DNA of 64,000 bases from Rhodopirellula islandica (GCF_001027925.1 NZ_LECT01000044.1:62001-126000); one strand, 5' to 3'. Counted from the first letter of the stretch, positions 19,875 through 27,619 are shown. Notes: generated by a model from the letters alone, not told the origin. Made by a program: numbers and translations.

Positions 19875-20336
19875 TCACCGATGCTCCAGCTGAAGCTTGA
19901 GTTTTTCGATGAGTTCGCTGGCCTGTCGAATCGAAAGCCGAGATGGTGAATCAACACCAAAGTCCGCTTGAACCTGAGTTCCCAAGCGGACGTTTGCTTT
20001 CGATGCGATCGCATGAATTGCTCGAAGCTGTGCGTCCGTTGCCTTTCTCTGATGGGAAGGCGACGTTCGATTTGGCAACGGTTCGCGAGTACCGCAACTC
20101 GCGTTTCTGCCTGGCTCAGGCTCTGGAAGCAGCAACGGATCATTGCCTCTTTGCAAATTCAGCTGCCTTGAGATTTCTCGCTGACAAAGCGTGAAAGAGT
20201 TTCGAATGCGTTCAGTCAGCCTGGCTGAGTCGGGCCTGTCTGTCAGGTCGACTTCGATCTGGCAAGTTGCTCCCAAACTTCCGAAGTTTGGCTGCCCAAT
20301 CTTTTGAGTCAGGCCAACAACAATGCGTGTCGTCAT
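19875..20336 (-). CDS. Unknown protein, last gene of the AAA+ operon
   Basis: Start chosen at 20336 because this ATG overlaps the stop of the upstream gene by 4 bases. 153 residues. The N-terminus MTTRIVVGLTQKIGQPNFGS is followed by CQIEVDL, and the C-terminus KATDAQLRAIHAI...RQASELIEKLKLQL resembles the small C-terminal helical domain seen in some single-strand DNA annealing proteins. I do not assign it. Translation is coupled with the upstream gene. Confidence 0.65.
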   Translation of the reverse strand: MTTRIVVGLTQKIGQPNFGSLGATCQIEVDLTDRPDSARLTERIRNSFTLCQREISRQLNLQRGNDPLLLPEPEPGRNASCGTREPLPNRTSPSHQRKATDAQLRAIHAIASKANVRLGTQVQADFGVDSPSRLSIRQASELIEKLKLQLEHR

Positions 20337-20620
20337 TGCAGGTTCCTGTGGTTGGAATGAGAATTCTGGGGATGGAGTAACCAATGGCAATGCAGCCATT
20401 CGATCTCGGCCTCAATCGCGTCCGAGCGGATCGCGAAGGGACCGAGCACAGGGCCGCCGACCGGTGAGAGGTCCGCGGTCCACTGGCCATTCTTCGTGGG
20501 TTCGACGTGGGAGCCTCGTTCAATATGAACGTGCCCTAACTGCTGCAAATCCAACGACTCGTCGTAGATCATTCGCAGCTCACCTTGTCGCCCCACGACG
20601 ATCTCGGTGGAAGCTCGCAT
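20333..20620 (-). CDS. Unknown small protein coupled to both neighbours
   Basis: 95 residues (TEIVVGRQGELRMIYDESL, DLSPVGGPVLGPFAIRSDA, EIEWLHCHWLL). The start overlaps the upstream stop by one base and its stop overlaps the next start by 4 bases. No family recognised. The tight coupling makes it a real gene. Confidence 0.7.
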   Translation of the reverse strand: MRASTEIVVGRQGELRMIYDESLDLQQLGHVHIERGSHVEPTKNGQWTADLSPVGGPVLGPFAIRSDAIEAEIEWLHCHWLLHPQNSHSNHRNLQ

Positions 20621-21588
20621 CAGCGTGATCGTCTCAGGATGCTTCGGCGTGGACGCTCGGTCATCCAGCCCTCCAGTGACGCTTCCACTCGCGACAGCTC
20701 ATTGGCAACGCGTTGACGCATTTCCGACTGTTCTCGCAACTGCTGAGGCATCACGCCGCCGACGATGCGACGAGCATCCGCCACCAGGCGGTCCAGTTGG
20801 TTATCCGATCGAATGTTCAATCGCTGGAAACGGTCCAGAAACTCCGTCAGGTTGGTCACTGCGGTGTCACGGAACACTTTGGGGGAACCCTCGCCGTCGC
20901 CACGAAGTCTTTCGCCGAGATGAGTGACCAGCTGTTCGAGTTCATCGGCGAACGCTTGCTCGGCAAGCTTCACTGCTTCATCGAAACGACGCTGCACCCT
21001 GCTGCATTCGCTGTAGTACAACTGCGGGCTGACCTGCAGCAGATACTCCGGTGGATTGCAGCTGGGGTAATCCCACTCAATCCCAAACAGACGATGCAGG
21101 TTCACCTCGTAGTCAGCTGGATCGAACAGATCGCCCAACCGCTCGCGAGCTTGATCGATCAGTTCGTCGAAGTGCAGCTCCAGTTGCTCGACCGCTTCAT
21201 TCAGTTCGGCTCGCACCGAAGTCATGAACACGTCGAACGTGGGCACATCGACTCGCTTGATCAACCGCATGCCAGGTTCGGTGTAAGGCAACGTGTTGGC
21301 CTTCCAGTGATCAGCGGCCTGCTTGCGGACAGCGGTCGCAGCACGGAACGCCGGGTGACTGGTGTCCAATAGCTTCTTCGAGGCGGAGACCGATTTGGAA
21401 TCGGCATCGAACGTTCCGGCCGCTTGCCGGGTTTGATCGCTGCTCAGCGTCTTGCGGACGCTAGGCCAATGGATCCTCAACCGCACGGCCGTGGTCTCGG
21501 CTTGCAAGCGTTCGCTGACGCTGGCCATGGGGTTGGTGGTCGAGACTGGCTGGGAATCAACTGGTTGGGTTTGCATCGAAATTGACAT
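20620..21588 (-). CDS. Unknown helical protein of the AAA+ operon
   Basis: Start set at ATG 21588 (MSISMQTQ), preceded by GAAGAGGAAGAC; an upstream in-frame start would read through the terminator hairpin. 322 residues, mostly alpha-helical and charged. It includes a WDYPSCNPPEYLLQVSP loop in the middle and long amphipathic helices. No enzymatic motif. Together with the next two genes it forms a separate transcript after the hairpin at 21624. Confidence 0.7.
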   Translation of the reverse strand: MSISMQTQPVDSQPVSTTNPMASVSERLQAETTAVRLRIHWPSVRKTLSSDQTRQAAGTFDADSKSVSASKKLLDTSHPAFRAATAVRKQAADHWKANTLPYTEPGMRLIKRVDVPTFDVFMTSVRAELNEAVEQLELHFDELIDQARERLGDLFDPADYEVNLHRLFGIEWDYPSCNPPEYLLQVSPQLYYSECSRVQRRFDEAVKLAEQAFADELEQLVTHLGERLRGDGEGSPKVFRDTAVTNLTEFLDRFQRLNIRSDNQLDRLVADARRIVGGVMPQQLREQSEMRQRVANELSRVEASLEGWMTERPRRSILRRSR

Positions 21589-21623
21589 GAGGTCTTCCTC
21601 TTCAAGTGTGGATGAAATGAAAC

Positions 21624-21659
21624 GAAAACACCCCACCGACCAAATGGCCGATGGGGTGT
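21624..21659 (-). terminator. Hairpin terminator between two minus-strand transcription units
   Basis: Arms ACACCCCA/TGGGGTGT (plus inner pairing); on the minus strand it is followed by TTTTCG. It lies between the lipoprotein gene and the 20.6-21.6 kb gene. Confidence 0.7.
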
Positions 21660-21700
21660 CGAAAGTTCAGAAATGCTCCAGTTTGGACGGACGCACTGGA

Positions 21701-22150
21701 TCAGGAGATGCCAGGTGCAGCTTGCTCGCTGCGTGGCGATCGATTGGGATCCTCGATCTTTGCCCTGGTCGCCTCCGGTGGAGAAAAAGCTTCGTCAAGC
21801 AATGCTTCGCAGACAGCTTGGCTTCCGATTGGTTCAGGTCGTGGCCAAAGCAGAAATAGGATAACGACCAATGGAAGGACACATGCCAGCAACAACGAGG
21901 AGGCTTCAAGTGCAGATGCCAGCAGTGTGTGTTTACGTTCCCGTTCATCCCATTCGCGGCGATCAGCCTCCAGTTGGTCGCGTTGTCGTCCGACTTCCGC
22001 GCGTTCAGTCTGCATCTCCTGTTGCAGTTTCAACCATTGGGCATCAGTCAAATCACGACCAGACGGCCCGCATCCAACGAACGCATTAAACAGACTCATC
22101 ACCAGGGGAAGCGTTATCCAAAAACGTATCTGGCTTCGAGGGCGTCGCAT
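21701..22150 (-). CDS. Predicted membrane-anchored protein with coiled coil
   Basis: Start chosen at 22150 (MRRPRSQIRFW), which gives a normal signal-like N-terminus ending LFNAFVGCGPS, a possible lipobox Cys. Next come about 40 residues of coiled coil (QWLKLQQEMQTERAEVGRQ) and a transmembrane helix (LLLACVLPLVVILFLLW). A short acidic C-terminus follows. No family assigned. It probably sits at the membrane together with the small membrane protein encoded just upstream. Confidence 0.6.
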   Translation of the reverse strand: MRRPRSQIRFWITLPLVMSLFNAFVGCGPSGRDLTDAQWLKLQQEMQTERAEVGRQRDQLEADRREWDERERKHTLLASALEASSLLLACVLPLVVILFLLWPRPEPIGSQAVCEALLDEAFSPPEATRAKIEDPNRSPRSEQAAPGIS

Positions 22151-22286
22151 GCTGATGATCCCGGTGTGAGAAAAGAAAAAACAGGGCTTGCAAACTGCCG
22201 AGTTGCTGCCGAAGGCGGAGCACAAGCAAACATGCTATAGCGAGGGCAAGTGACAGCAGTAAGCAAACAATCAAGATTGGAAACAT
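22086..22286 (-). CDS. Small single-pass membrane protein
   Basis: 66 residues beginning MFPILIVCLLLSLALAIAC, a clear N-terminal membrane helix. It overlaps the start of the next gene by 65 bases. A GC hairpin and GAATC-rich spacer separate it from the AAA+ gene. Confidence 0.45.
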   Translation of the reverse strand: MFPILIVCLLLSLALAIACLLVLRLRQQLGSLQALFFLFSHRDHQHATPSKPDTFLDNASPGDESV

Positions 22287-22332
22287 CGAGAGATTCCTTT
22301 TTGGCTGAGGGAATTGAATTCAATCAACTCTC

Positions 22333-22352
22333 GCCGGGGATCGGTCCCCGGC
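22333..22352. repeat. GCCGGGGA...TCCCCGGC hairpin
   Basis: Perfect 8-base arms with a TCGG loop just after the AAA+ stop codon (minus strand); related to hairpins at 15189 and 18038. It may attenuate transcription into the downstream genes. Confidence 0.55.
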
Positions 22353-22363
22353 CTCGTGGAGAG

Positions 22364-23830
22364 TCAGTTGACCGAAGGTGCAGTCCGCACTCGACGGCCT
22401 TGGGCTGAATGGTTGGTGGCTGTCTGGAACAACCCCGAATGGTCCGATGACAAACACCTTCCGTTGGCCCACTGACGCAGTCGCTCCACAGAATCAGAAG
22501 ACGTCGTCGCCACGGGAACCACGTTTTTGGCTGCTTCCATCAAAGAGACGTCCAGCAACGCAGCGAGCCGGCAACAAGACTTGATCTCGGCACCCGTCCA
22601 CTGATCGTCCACGGGAATCGTTTCGTCGTCAGCGATTCCGAAGTGCGTTCGATGCAGTCGCCAGATCTCGTCCTTCTGAGTCCTCCCGGGGAGATCCAAG
22701 AAGAACACACCGTCAAACCGTTCGGCTCGGCTGAATTCGGGCGGCAGGCGCTTCACGTCGTTGGCTGTGCAAACGACGAAAACATCGGACTCGTGGTCAT
22801 TCAGCCAAGTCAGAAACGTCCCCATCATTCGGGACGACACACCGCTGTCATTCGCTGATCCAGTCGCTCCAGAGAATGCCTTTTCGACTTCGTCGATCAT
22901 CAACACGCAGGGGGCCATGGCATCGACGGTTCGGAGTGCCTGGCGAGTCCGTTCTTCGGACTGGCCGACAAGCGAGCCCATCAAGCTGCCAACATCCAGG
23001 GTCAGCACCGGTCGTCCGACTTCGGTGCCGAGACACTTGCAAAACTCCGACTTGCCGCAGCCTGGTGGAGACAGCAGCATCACGCCGCGAGCGCGAGCCC
23101 GCCCCTCGGAATCAGAACGCATCAGTGCTCGACGAGTGAACGCTTTGAGCGACGAGAGTCCGCCAAGCGAATCGAAGCCGTTGCCGCCTCGGTGAAGCGT
23201 CAGCAGCCCAGAGCTTTTGAGTGTCTGCGTCTTGATCTCCCAGATCGCGTCGGGTTCCAAACGCTGATGACGCACCAGAGAAAGCGAAAACGCGTTCTCA
23301 GCTTCGAGTCGTGTCAGCCCGGAAGCGGCATCCAAGACAGCGGACATCTGGTCATCCGCAGGACGTTCGGCCTCATCGACCGCCACACCGCGTGCGATGT
23401 CGTGGAGCTGGCGACGGCACGGCCTCGAATGCTCGACAACCATGAAAAGTGTCGCCAGTTCCACCGGCAAGTCGACGACGGGCGACAGGATTACCAGCAA
23501 GTTGCGAGTCATCTTACCAGCCACCACCGCATGATGGACCGCTTGCACGATCTCAGCGGACTGGAGGAACCGATGGAAGTTCCGCAGGATCAAGACATGC
23601 GTCCCCTCCTGTTCGTTGCTTTGAAACGCGTGAATCGCCCCCAGCGGATCGTCACCATCAGGGATGGAAGGGCTCATCCCGCGATCAACGTCCCAGATTG
23701 ACATTCGCCATTCCTCTGCATCGCAGAGACGTGCCAGTTCCGAGATTGCATCTTCGTGTTCGTGCGAGTGGATGTAGGTGCCGCTGAAACAAGCGTCAAC
23801 GAGTTCTCGCATCCGTGTTGTGAGTGACAT
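22364..23830 (-). CDS. AAA+ ATPase, Ycf46-like
   Basis: 488 residues. The N-terminal half is the degenerate ATPase-like domain typical of Ycf46 proteins (LILRNFHRFL, ILSPVVDLPVEL, FSLSLVRHQ). The C-terminal half is a full AAA+ module: Walker A SPPGCGKSEF (about residues 253-262), Walker B CVLMIDEVEKAF, sensor 1 VFVVCTANDV, and arginine finger region FSRAERFDGVFFLDLP. Ycf46 with DUF1257 and DUF2997 is a conserved trio in cyanobacteria and planctomycetes, with no settled function. This gene follows DUF1257 and DUF2997 in one operon, supporting a joint complex. Confidence 0.85.
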   Translation of the reverse strand: MSLTTRMRELVDACFSGTYIHSHEHEDAISELARLCDAEEWRMSIWDVDRGMSPSIPDGDDPLGAIHAFQSNEQEGTHVLILRNFHRFLQSAEIVQAVHHAVVAGKMTRNLLVILSPVVDLPVELATLFMVVEHSRPCRRQLHDIARGVAVDEAERPADDQMSAVLDAASGLTRLEAENAFSLSLVRHQRLEPDAIWEIKTQTLKSSGLLTLHRGGNGFDSLGGLSSLKAFTRRALMRSDSEGRARARGVMLLSPPGCGKSEFCKCLGTEVGRPVLTLDVGSLMGSLVGQSEERTRQALRTVDAMAPCVLMIDEVEKAFSGATGSANDSGVSSRMMGTFLTWLNDHESDVFVVCTANDVKRLPPEFSRAERFDGVFFLDLPGRTQKDEIWRLHRTHFGIADDETIPVDDQWTGAEIKSCCRLAALLDVSLMEAAKNVVPVATTSSDSVERLRQWANGRCLSSDHSGLFQTATNHSAQGRRVRTAPSVN

Positions 23831-23886
23831 GAGCGTCGCTCCTGATTGAAGGGTTGAGTGGATACAAAAAGAAGGCCCTATCAGCG

Positions 23887-24081
23887 TCAGTGCTGCCGGG
23901 CTTGTGTGTTGAGGTTGGATTCGTGGCTTTGGTGGAACTCCGATTTCATACGCTCGCTTTGCCGAGAACCCAAGGCATGTTCCAAAAACTCACTGGCTTG
24001 GCGACAGGAACTGCCGGAGAAGCCATTCGTCTCGACTTTCGTCGTTCCATCTGGACTGACAACCACTTGAATGATCTTCAT
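23887..24081 (-). CDS. DUF2997 small protein
   Basis: 64 residues. MKIIQVVVSPDGTTKVETNG then FSGSSCRQASEFLEHALG is the DUF2997 signature (I-I-V-P-G-V-VET-GF-G--C--A--FLE-ALG). It lies 3 bases after the DUF1257 stop and before the Ycf46-like ATPase, as in cyanobacteria. Biochemical role unknown. Confidence 0.85.
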   Translation of the reverse strand: MKIIQVVVSPDGTTKVETNGFSGSSCRQASEFLEHALGSRQSERMKSEFHQSHESNLNTQARQH

Positions 24082-24084
24082 CGC

Positions 24085-24447
24085 TCAAGCTCCCACGTTG
24101 ACGGATAGCTGGATGTTTCCGCCCTCAAGCGAACGCTCGGTGACGGAGTAGCCCTTGCGTCGAGCCACCAGCTTGGTCTTCTCGACGGCGTAAGCCTGCA
24201 AGAACGGATCGAGCTCTTTCTGGTTGCCCCAGTGCCCCTGATAGTTGTCGAATTTCGACTCGCCCGTCGTCAGGTCAAAGACGACCGGGTATCGCCACTT
24301 GGCAAGCTGAACTGCCAGACCCGAGACGGTCTGGCTGAACAGCTTCACCTCTCCTTCGACGGGATCGTCCAATCCCAGTCGATCGCAAGCCTTCCGGACC
24401 GCTGCCGCGTCCCGGACCTGCGTCGCAATCTGAACCACGTGAGACAT
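24085..24447 (-). CDS. DUF1257 (Ycf35-like) protein
   Basis: 120 residues; MSHVVQIATQVRDAAAVRKA, LAKWRYPVVFDLTTGE, KFDNYQGHWG and GYSVTERSLEGGNIQL match DUF1257/Ycf35. First gene of the operon; the upstream 400 bases are non-coding and must hold the promoter. Known as a conserved companion of Ycf46, molecular function unknown. Confidence 0.88.
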   Translation of the reverse strand: MSHVVQIATQVRDAAAVRKACDRLGLDDPVEGEVKLFSQTVSGLAVQLAKWRYPVVFDLTTGESKFDNYQGHWGNQKELDPFLQAYAVEKTKLVARRKGYSVTERSLEGGNIQLSVNVGA

Positions 24448-24847
24448 GCGTCAATCTCCCTGCGTACAAAAGTGCTGGTGGCAACGCTGCCACCTTCACC
24501 TCTATGTAGCGCAAATGGTCTGCAAATTTAGTGCATGGTGTAATGTTGCAGTGATGTCCTGTCATTGAACGCCAGGGATGCCGTTTTGGGCGCCCAGCTA
24601 GGACTGCCATTTCACTGAATTTTGAGCATTTTGCCCTCCGTCAGAGCACTGAAAAAGATTTACACGGAGTCGAGGGGCGTTTGGGTGCGGAAAAGACGGG
24701 GAAAAGGGTCGGTTTGTGTGTGTTTTTTGTGCTCTTCCGTATACACGGGTATAAGTGTTGTGTGTTTGGTAGGTTTGGCTGCGCCGATTCCGGCCCTCTT
24801 CCGCCCGGGACTGGCCCCCGGCTTCAAGCATCCGTAATCCGTTGGTC
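24448..24847. other. Intergenic region upstream of the DUF1257 operon
   Basis: No gene supported. T/G-rich strand around 24700-24780; expected to contain the minus-strand operon promoter. Confidence 0.5.
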
Positions 24848-25612
24848 CTAGGAAGGATCAAGTCGTCGTTTCACCTCGCTCTGGATTTCGCGAATCCGTT
24901 TGGACGCTTCACCTGCGGACTTAGTCAATGCCTTGAGATCCTCAATCGCGAGTTCGCATTGTTCAGCCGCTTTGTCTAAATCACGGGCTTTGATACGAAC
25001 AGCATCAGACGAACGTGCTTTAGCGGCAAATTCAGTTAGCAAATCGGTGAGGGATGATGTGTTTTGGACCACCTGGGTGATCATCTGTGTCGGTCGAATC
25101 TGTTTTTGAGTGTCCGGTCGATCGGACTGCTCGGCGTTCCACGCGGTGATGGCCCTGCTGAACTCCGCGCTCGACCACCCTTCACGAACCGACTTTTTGA
25201 GTAGCATGCGACGAGCAGAATTGAGTTCCCGAGTTTTGGAGTGCTTTAATTTTCCCAGCTTCAGAACGTGGGTCCATGAGAACCCCGCTGATATGGGACC
25301 AGAGCGTCTCCGCTTTTGAGAATTTTGTGGCGTCGCGGCCAATGTGTTCCTTGCGAGTTGCAAGATGTACCGACGAAGCTCAGTAGACAAGCTTCCAAGC
25401 GCGAGTAGACTCGCCGCAGTTGAGTGGTCGCCAATTGCAAATCGCAAGTCGGCAATCACTTCTTTCTGTGTTGCCGACGAAGCTGGTTGGCTTTCAACAA
25501 GAGCAAAAGAGTCAGACGCAATGTCGAGCGCGTTCTCAATTTTTTTTACCGGCGATGGTTCTTTCAGCATTGCTTTCCATCTGGAAGCGCGTTCGCTCAC
25601 TTTCAGGGGCAT
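24848..25612 (-). CDS. Unknown coiled-coil protein
   Basis: 254 residues. The N-terminal half is helical with LGSLSTELRRYILQLARNTL. The middle has WSSAEFSRAITAWNAEQSDR. The C-terminus is a long heptad-rich helix (LDKAAEQCELAIEDLKALTK, then SAGEASKRIREIQSEVKRR). No family recognised; DNA-binding or structural role possible. It stands alone on the minus strand before the tRNA array. Confidence 0.6.
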   Translation of the reverse strand: MPLKVSERASRWKAMLKEPSPVKKIENALDIASDSFALVESQPASSATQKEVIADLRFAIGDHSTAASLLALGSLSTELRRYILQLARNTLAATPQNSQKRRRSGPISAGFSWTHVLKLGKLKHSKTRELNSARRMLLKKSVREGWSSAEFSRAITAWNAEQSDRPDTQKQIRPTQMITQVVQNTSSLTDLLTEFAAKARSSDAVRIKARDLDKAAEQCELAIEDLKALTKSAGEASKRIREIQSEVKRRLDPS

Positions 25613-26044
25613 ATCTCAAGTGGTGGTTTGGGGCTTGAAAAACGGGAACACCGGATCCACCGCATGCAGTTCGTCACGCTTCGGATGCTGAGTGGATCTG
25701 GCCGTGTCAACAGATTTTGCTGGATGGCGGGTTCCGGTTCCACGGGGTCTTGCTTCCAGCAAACGGATGTGGCATGGCGGGACACTGCAAGAATCATCCT
25801 TTTTTTGCGCGAACCCTCGTGACGCCAATGCGTCTATCTCTCCGAACACACAAGTCACATCCATCGACGAGCGAGTAAAGAGCTTTCTGATGTCAACGAA
25901 TATCCATTCCAGTCGACTCGAACAGAAACACGAAGGCAGTCTTTTCGCCTCGCTGGCAGTCCATTGCGAGCCGTCGAATAGCAATGCCCCGGCGTATCCA
26001 CGTCTGATGTGACACTCGCTTTCATAAGCGAACGACTTCTTCAC
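25613..26044. other. Region without a convincing gene
   Basis: Long frames exist on both strands, but their composition (many Cys, Ser, Arg; no periodicity) looks random, and neither has a good ribosome site. I leave it unassigned. Confidence 0.4.
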
Positions 26045-26077
26045 GAAGGCTCGGTGTCACGCAGGCATCGAGCCTTC
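26045..26077. terminator. Hairpin at the entrance of the tRNA array
   Basis: Twelve-pair stem GAAGGCTCGGTG/CATCGAGCCTTC (one G.T) with 9-base loop, followed by TTTCGTG on the plus strand. It may insulate the array from upstream transcription. Confidence 0.55.
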
Positions 26078-26123
26078 TTTCGTGTCCGCATCGAACGGGC
26101 AACCCCAACAACGAACCCAATTT

Positions 26124-26217
26124 GGGCTGGTAGCTGAGACGCCGGGCTTGCCCTATTGGCTAACGCGGGCGGCGGTCTGAAGAACCGCAGACGAGGATTC
26201 GAGCGCCTCCCGGCCCA
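26124..26217 (+). tRNA. tRNA-Phe(GAA)-like with enlarged D region
   Basis: Acceptor GGGCTGG/CCGGCCC, anticodon arm GCGGT-CTGAAGA-ACCGC and T arm are good. About 41 bases instead of ~20 lie between acceptor and anticodon stem. First member of the array. Confidence 0.65.
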
Positions 26218-26221
26218 CTGG

Positions 26222-26305
26222 AAATAGCTCTTAGCCGCTAGCGATTAGCGGTTAGCAAGAACAGGAAATCGAAAGGCTAGTCGCTAAAAGCTAACCGCTA
26301 CTCTT
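26222..26305. repeat. Heptamer-periodic spacer, TTAGCNN family
   Basis: Reads in 7-base steps: TTAGCCG CTAGCGA TTAGCGG TTAGCAA, then on the other strand-sense CTAGTCG CTAAAAG CTAACCG CTA. The two halves can pair into a long hairpin. Confidence 0.75.
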
Positions 26306-26377
26306 GGTAGTCGAGGGCTGGTTGTCCAGGCCTTGCTGATAACGAGGTTGTGCCGAGTTCGATCCTCGGGGCTACCA
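26306..26377 (+). tRNA. tRNA-Ile(GAT)
   Basis: Acceptor GGTAGTC/GGCTACC, anticodon arm CCTTG-CTGATAA-CGAGG, T arm CCGAG-TTCGATC-CTCGG, A73. D arm is compact. Confidence 0.85.
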
Positions 26378-26382
26378 CTCAG

Positions 26383-26466
26383 GAAGTTTGAAGAGAGAAG
26401 GGTGAAGAGTGAAATGGTTGTGCCGCTGTGTGCTTTCAAACTTCACCCTTCACATTTCAAACTTCC
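26383..26466. repeat. Inverted pair of GAAGNNN heptamer repeats
   Basis: Left half GAAGTTT GAAGAGA GAAGGGT GAAGAGT GAAATGG; right half is the reverse complement of GAAGTTT GAAATGT GAAGGGT GAAGTTT GAAAGC. Together a gene-less hairpin of the same repeat type that flanks the four-helix-bundle genes. Confidence 0.8.
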
Positions 26467-26468
26467 GC

Positions 26469-26517
26469 TGGCGTCCTTATAAGGCGACGGTCGCGGGTTC
26501 AATTCCCGCCACGCCGA
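26469..26517 (+). pseudogene. tRNA remnant lacking the D arm
   Basis: GGCGT pairs with ACGCC and the T arm GCGGG-TTCAATT-CCCGC is perfect. Only a 10-base palindrome CCTTATAAGG stands where the D and anticodon arms should be. About 50 bases long, so a deleted tRNA. Confidence 0.6.
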
Positions 26518-26542
26518 CTGAAACGAAACAACGACGACACAT

Positions 26543-26615
26543 GGGATTGTGGCAGACGAGGTAATCCATCGGACTCATAACCCGAGCGATGTGAGTTCGA
26601 TTCTCACCGATCCCA
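26543..26615 (+). tRNA. tRNA-Met(CAT)
   Basis: Acceptor GGGATTG/CGATCCC, loop CTCATAA, T arm GTGAG-TTCGATT-CTCAC, A73. Elongator, initiator or Ile2 (lysidine) identity cannot be decided from the loop alone. Confidence 0.8.
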
Positions 26616-26635
26616 CTTGAGACATTTTGAAACAA

Positions 26636-26706
26636 GCACTGATGGTCTAACGGCAAGACTCCTCCGTCGTAACGAGGTGATGCGGGTTCGATTCCGGCTC
26701 GGTGCT
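26636..26706 (+). tRNA. tRNA-Thr(CGT)
   Basis: Acceptor GCACTGA/TCGGTGC, anticodon loop GTCGTAA, one mismatch each in anticodon and T stems. Confidence 0.7.
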
Positions 26707-26758
26707 CTTGAACGCTTCGGCGTATTGATCTTTGACAGTTTGGTAGTGATGCATTTTT

Positions 26759-26829
26759 GCGCCCATGATGTAGCGGTAGCCTGCTGCCTTGCCATGGCGG
26801 AAGTGTGGGTTCGACTCCCACTGGGCGCT
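26759..26829 (+). tRNA. tRNA-Gly(GCC)
   Basis: Acceptor GCGCCCA/TGGGCGC, anticodon arm CTGCC-TTGCCAT-GGCGG, T arm GTGGG-TTCGACT-CCCAC. All arms intact. Confidence 0.9.
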
Positions 26830-26837
26830 TTGCAGAA

Positions 26838-26909
26838 TCCGGTGTGGCCCAATGGTAAGGCGGCTCCCTGTTAAGGAGACGAGTGATGGTTCGAGTCCAT
26901 CCGCCGGAG
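26838..26909 (+). tRNA. tRNA-Asn(GTT)
   Basis: Acceptor TCCGGTG/CGCCGGA, loop CTGTTAA, T arm GATGG-TTCGAGT-CCATC, G73 as in bacterial Asn tRNAs. Confidence 0.9.
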
Positions 26910-26916
26910 CTTCGCG

Positions 26917-26986
26917 AAGTTTGAAGGGTGAAGCGAGAAGTGTGAGATAGCTCGCTTCGTTTCACACCTCGCCCTTCAAACTTCCG
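26917..26986. repeat. Second inverted pair of GAAGNNN heptamers
   Basis: Left GAAGTTT GAAGGGT GAAGCGA GAAGTGT GAGATAG; right is the complement of GAAGTTT GAAGGGC GAGGTGT GAAACGA. No gene between the halves. Confidence 0.8.
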
Positions 26987-26994
26987 CATATTCA

Positions 26995-27066
26995 GTGTCC
27001 TTGGCCGAGCGGCAAAGGTTCCGGACTTCCAATCCGGCTAGGTGGGTTCGACTCCCGCAGGACACT
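26995..27066 (+). tRNA. tRNA-Gly(TCC)
   Basis: Acceptor GTGTCCT/AGGACAC, anticodon arm CCGGA-CTTCCAA-TCCGG, intact T arm. Confidence 0.9.
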
Positions 27067-27081
27067 CTTTCATCGTTGAAA

Positions 27082-27153
27082 ACTCTCTCCGGCGCGTCGT
27101 CGCGACGTGAGCCTTTGAAGCTCGCAGATCGGGTTCAATTCCCGGACGGAGTG
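27082..27153 (+). tRNA. tRNA-Gln(TTG)
   Basis: Anticodon arm TGAGC-CTTTGAA-GCTCG and T arm TCGGG-TTCAATT-CCCGG are good; the acceptor ACTCTCT/ACGGAGT has one mismatch. Confidence 0.75.
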
Positions 27154-27174
27154 CTGATTTATTGAAGACCAAAC

Positions 27175-27265
27175 GCCGGAGTAGCAGTTGCTGGTCGCTG
27201 CACCTGACTCTGGAAGTGTTTTCCGCCGAGGGGGTCGTTCATTGGTTCGATTCCAGTCTCCGGTG
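27175..27265 (+). tRNA. tRNA-Gln(CTG)-like, degenerate anticodon stem
   Basis: Acceptor GCCGGAG/CTCCGGT, D arm GCAG...CTGC and T arm ATTGG-TTCGATT-CCAGT pair. CTCTGGA is at the anticodon position but its stem does not pair. The variable region is unusually long for Gln. Confidence 0.5.
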
Positions 27266-27275
27266 CTGATGTTTT

Positions 27276-27346
27276 CGGGTATAGCTTGGAGTAAGCGGTG
27301 TGGTTTGGGACCACGCATGGACAGTGTGCGACTCACTGATACCCGA
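27276..27346 (+). tRNA. tRNA-Pro(TGG)
   Basis: Acceptor CGGGTAT/ATACCCG, D arm GCTT...AAGC, anticodon arm TGTGG-TTTGGGA-CCACG, T arm CAGTG-TGCGACT-CACTG. The T loop starts TGC instead of TTC. Confidence 0.9.
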
Positions 27347-27348
27347 CT

Positions 27349-27424
27349 GTGGCCAGATCTGGTGTTGGTTTCCAGAGACTCACTGTGAATGAGTTTGTCG
27401 CCGGTTCAATTCCGGTTGGTCACC
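27349..27424 (+). tRNA. tRNA-His(GTG)
   Basis: Anticodon arm ACTCA-CTGTGAA-TGAGT, acceptor GTGGCCA/TGGTCAC, discriminator C73 typical of His. The base before position 1 is T, not the G usually encoded as G-1. Only 2 bases after tRNA-Pro. Confidence 0.9.
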
Positions 27425-27439
27425 CTCGTGAACATTTCC

Positions 27440-27512
27440 GGTGGCAATTTCCTCTGGGAAGGAAGCTTGATTGTCTATCAAGTCGCTGCGGGTTCGACTC
27501 CCGTTGCCATCG
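27440..27512 (+). tRNA. tRNA-Asp(GTC)
   Basis: Anticodon arm CTTGA-TTGTCTA-TCAAG, acceptor GGTGGCA/TGCCATC, T arm GCGGG-TTCGACT-CCCGT, G73. Confidence 0.92.
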
Positions 27513-27522
27513 CTTTTAGTTC

Positions 27523-27594
27523 GCCGCATTCGACTACTGGCTAGGTCGGCTGTCTTTCTAACAGCAGGAGGGAGATCGAAACTCCCATGCGGTA
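27523..27594 (+). tRNA. tRNA-Glu(TTC), first copy
   Basis: Anticodon arm GCTGT-CTTTCTA-ACAGC, acceptor GCCGCAT/ATGCGGT, T arm GGGAG-ATCGAAA-CTCCC (unusual T loop). Confidence 0.85.
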
Positions 27595-27619
27595 CTCGTT
27601 TCAACCGAAGCAACGAAAC

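Noticed and set aside
25616-26044. Minus-strand 142-residue protein before the tRNA array
   Set aside because: Composition looks random and a competing plus-strand frame is equally poor; not enough support for a gene.
26124-26217. First array member as tRNA-Sec because of its 94-base length
   Set aside because: The anticodon loop CTGAAGA is typical Phe, and the extra bases are on the D side, not in the variable arm.
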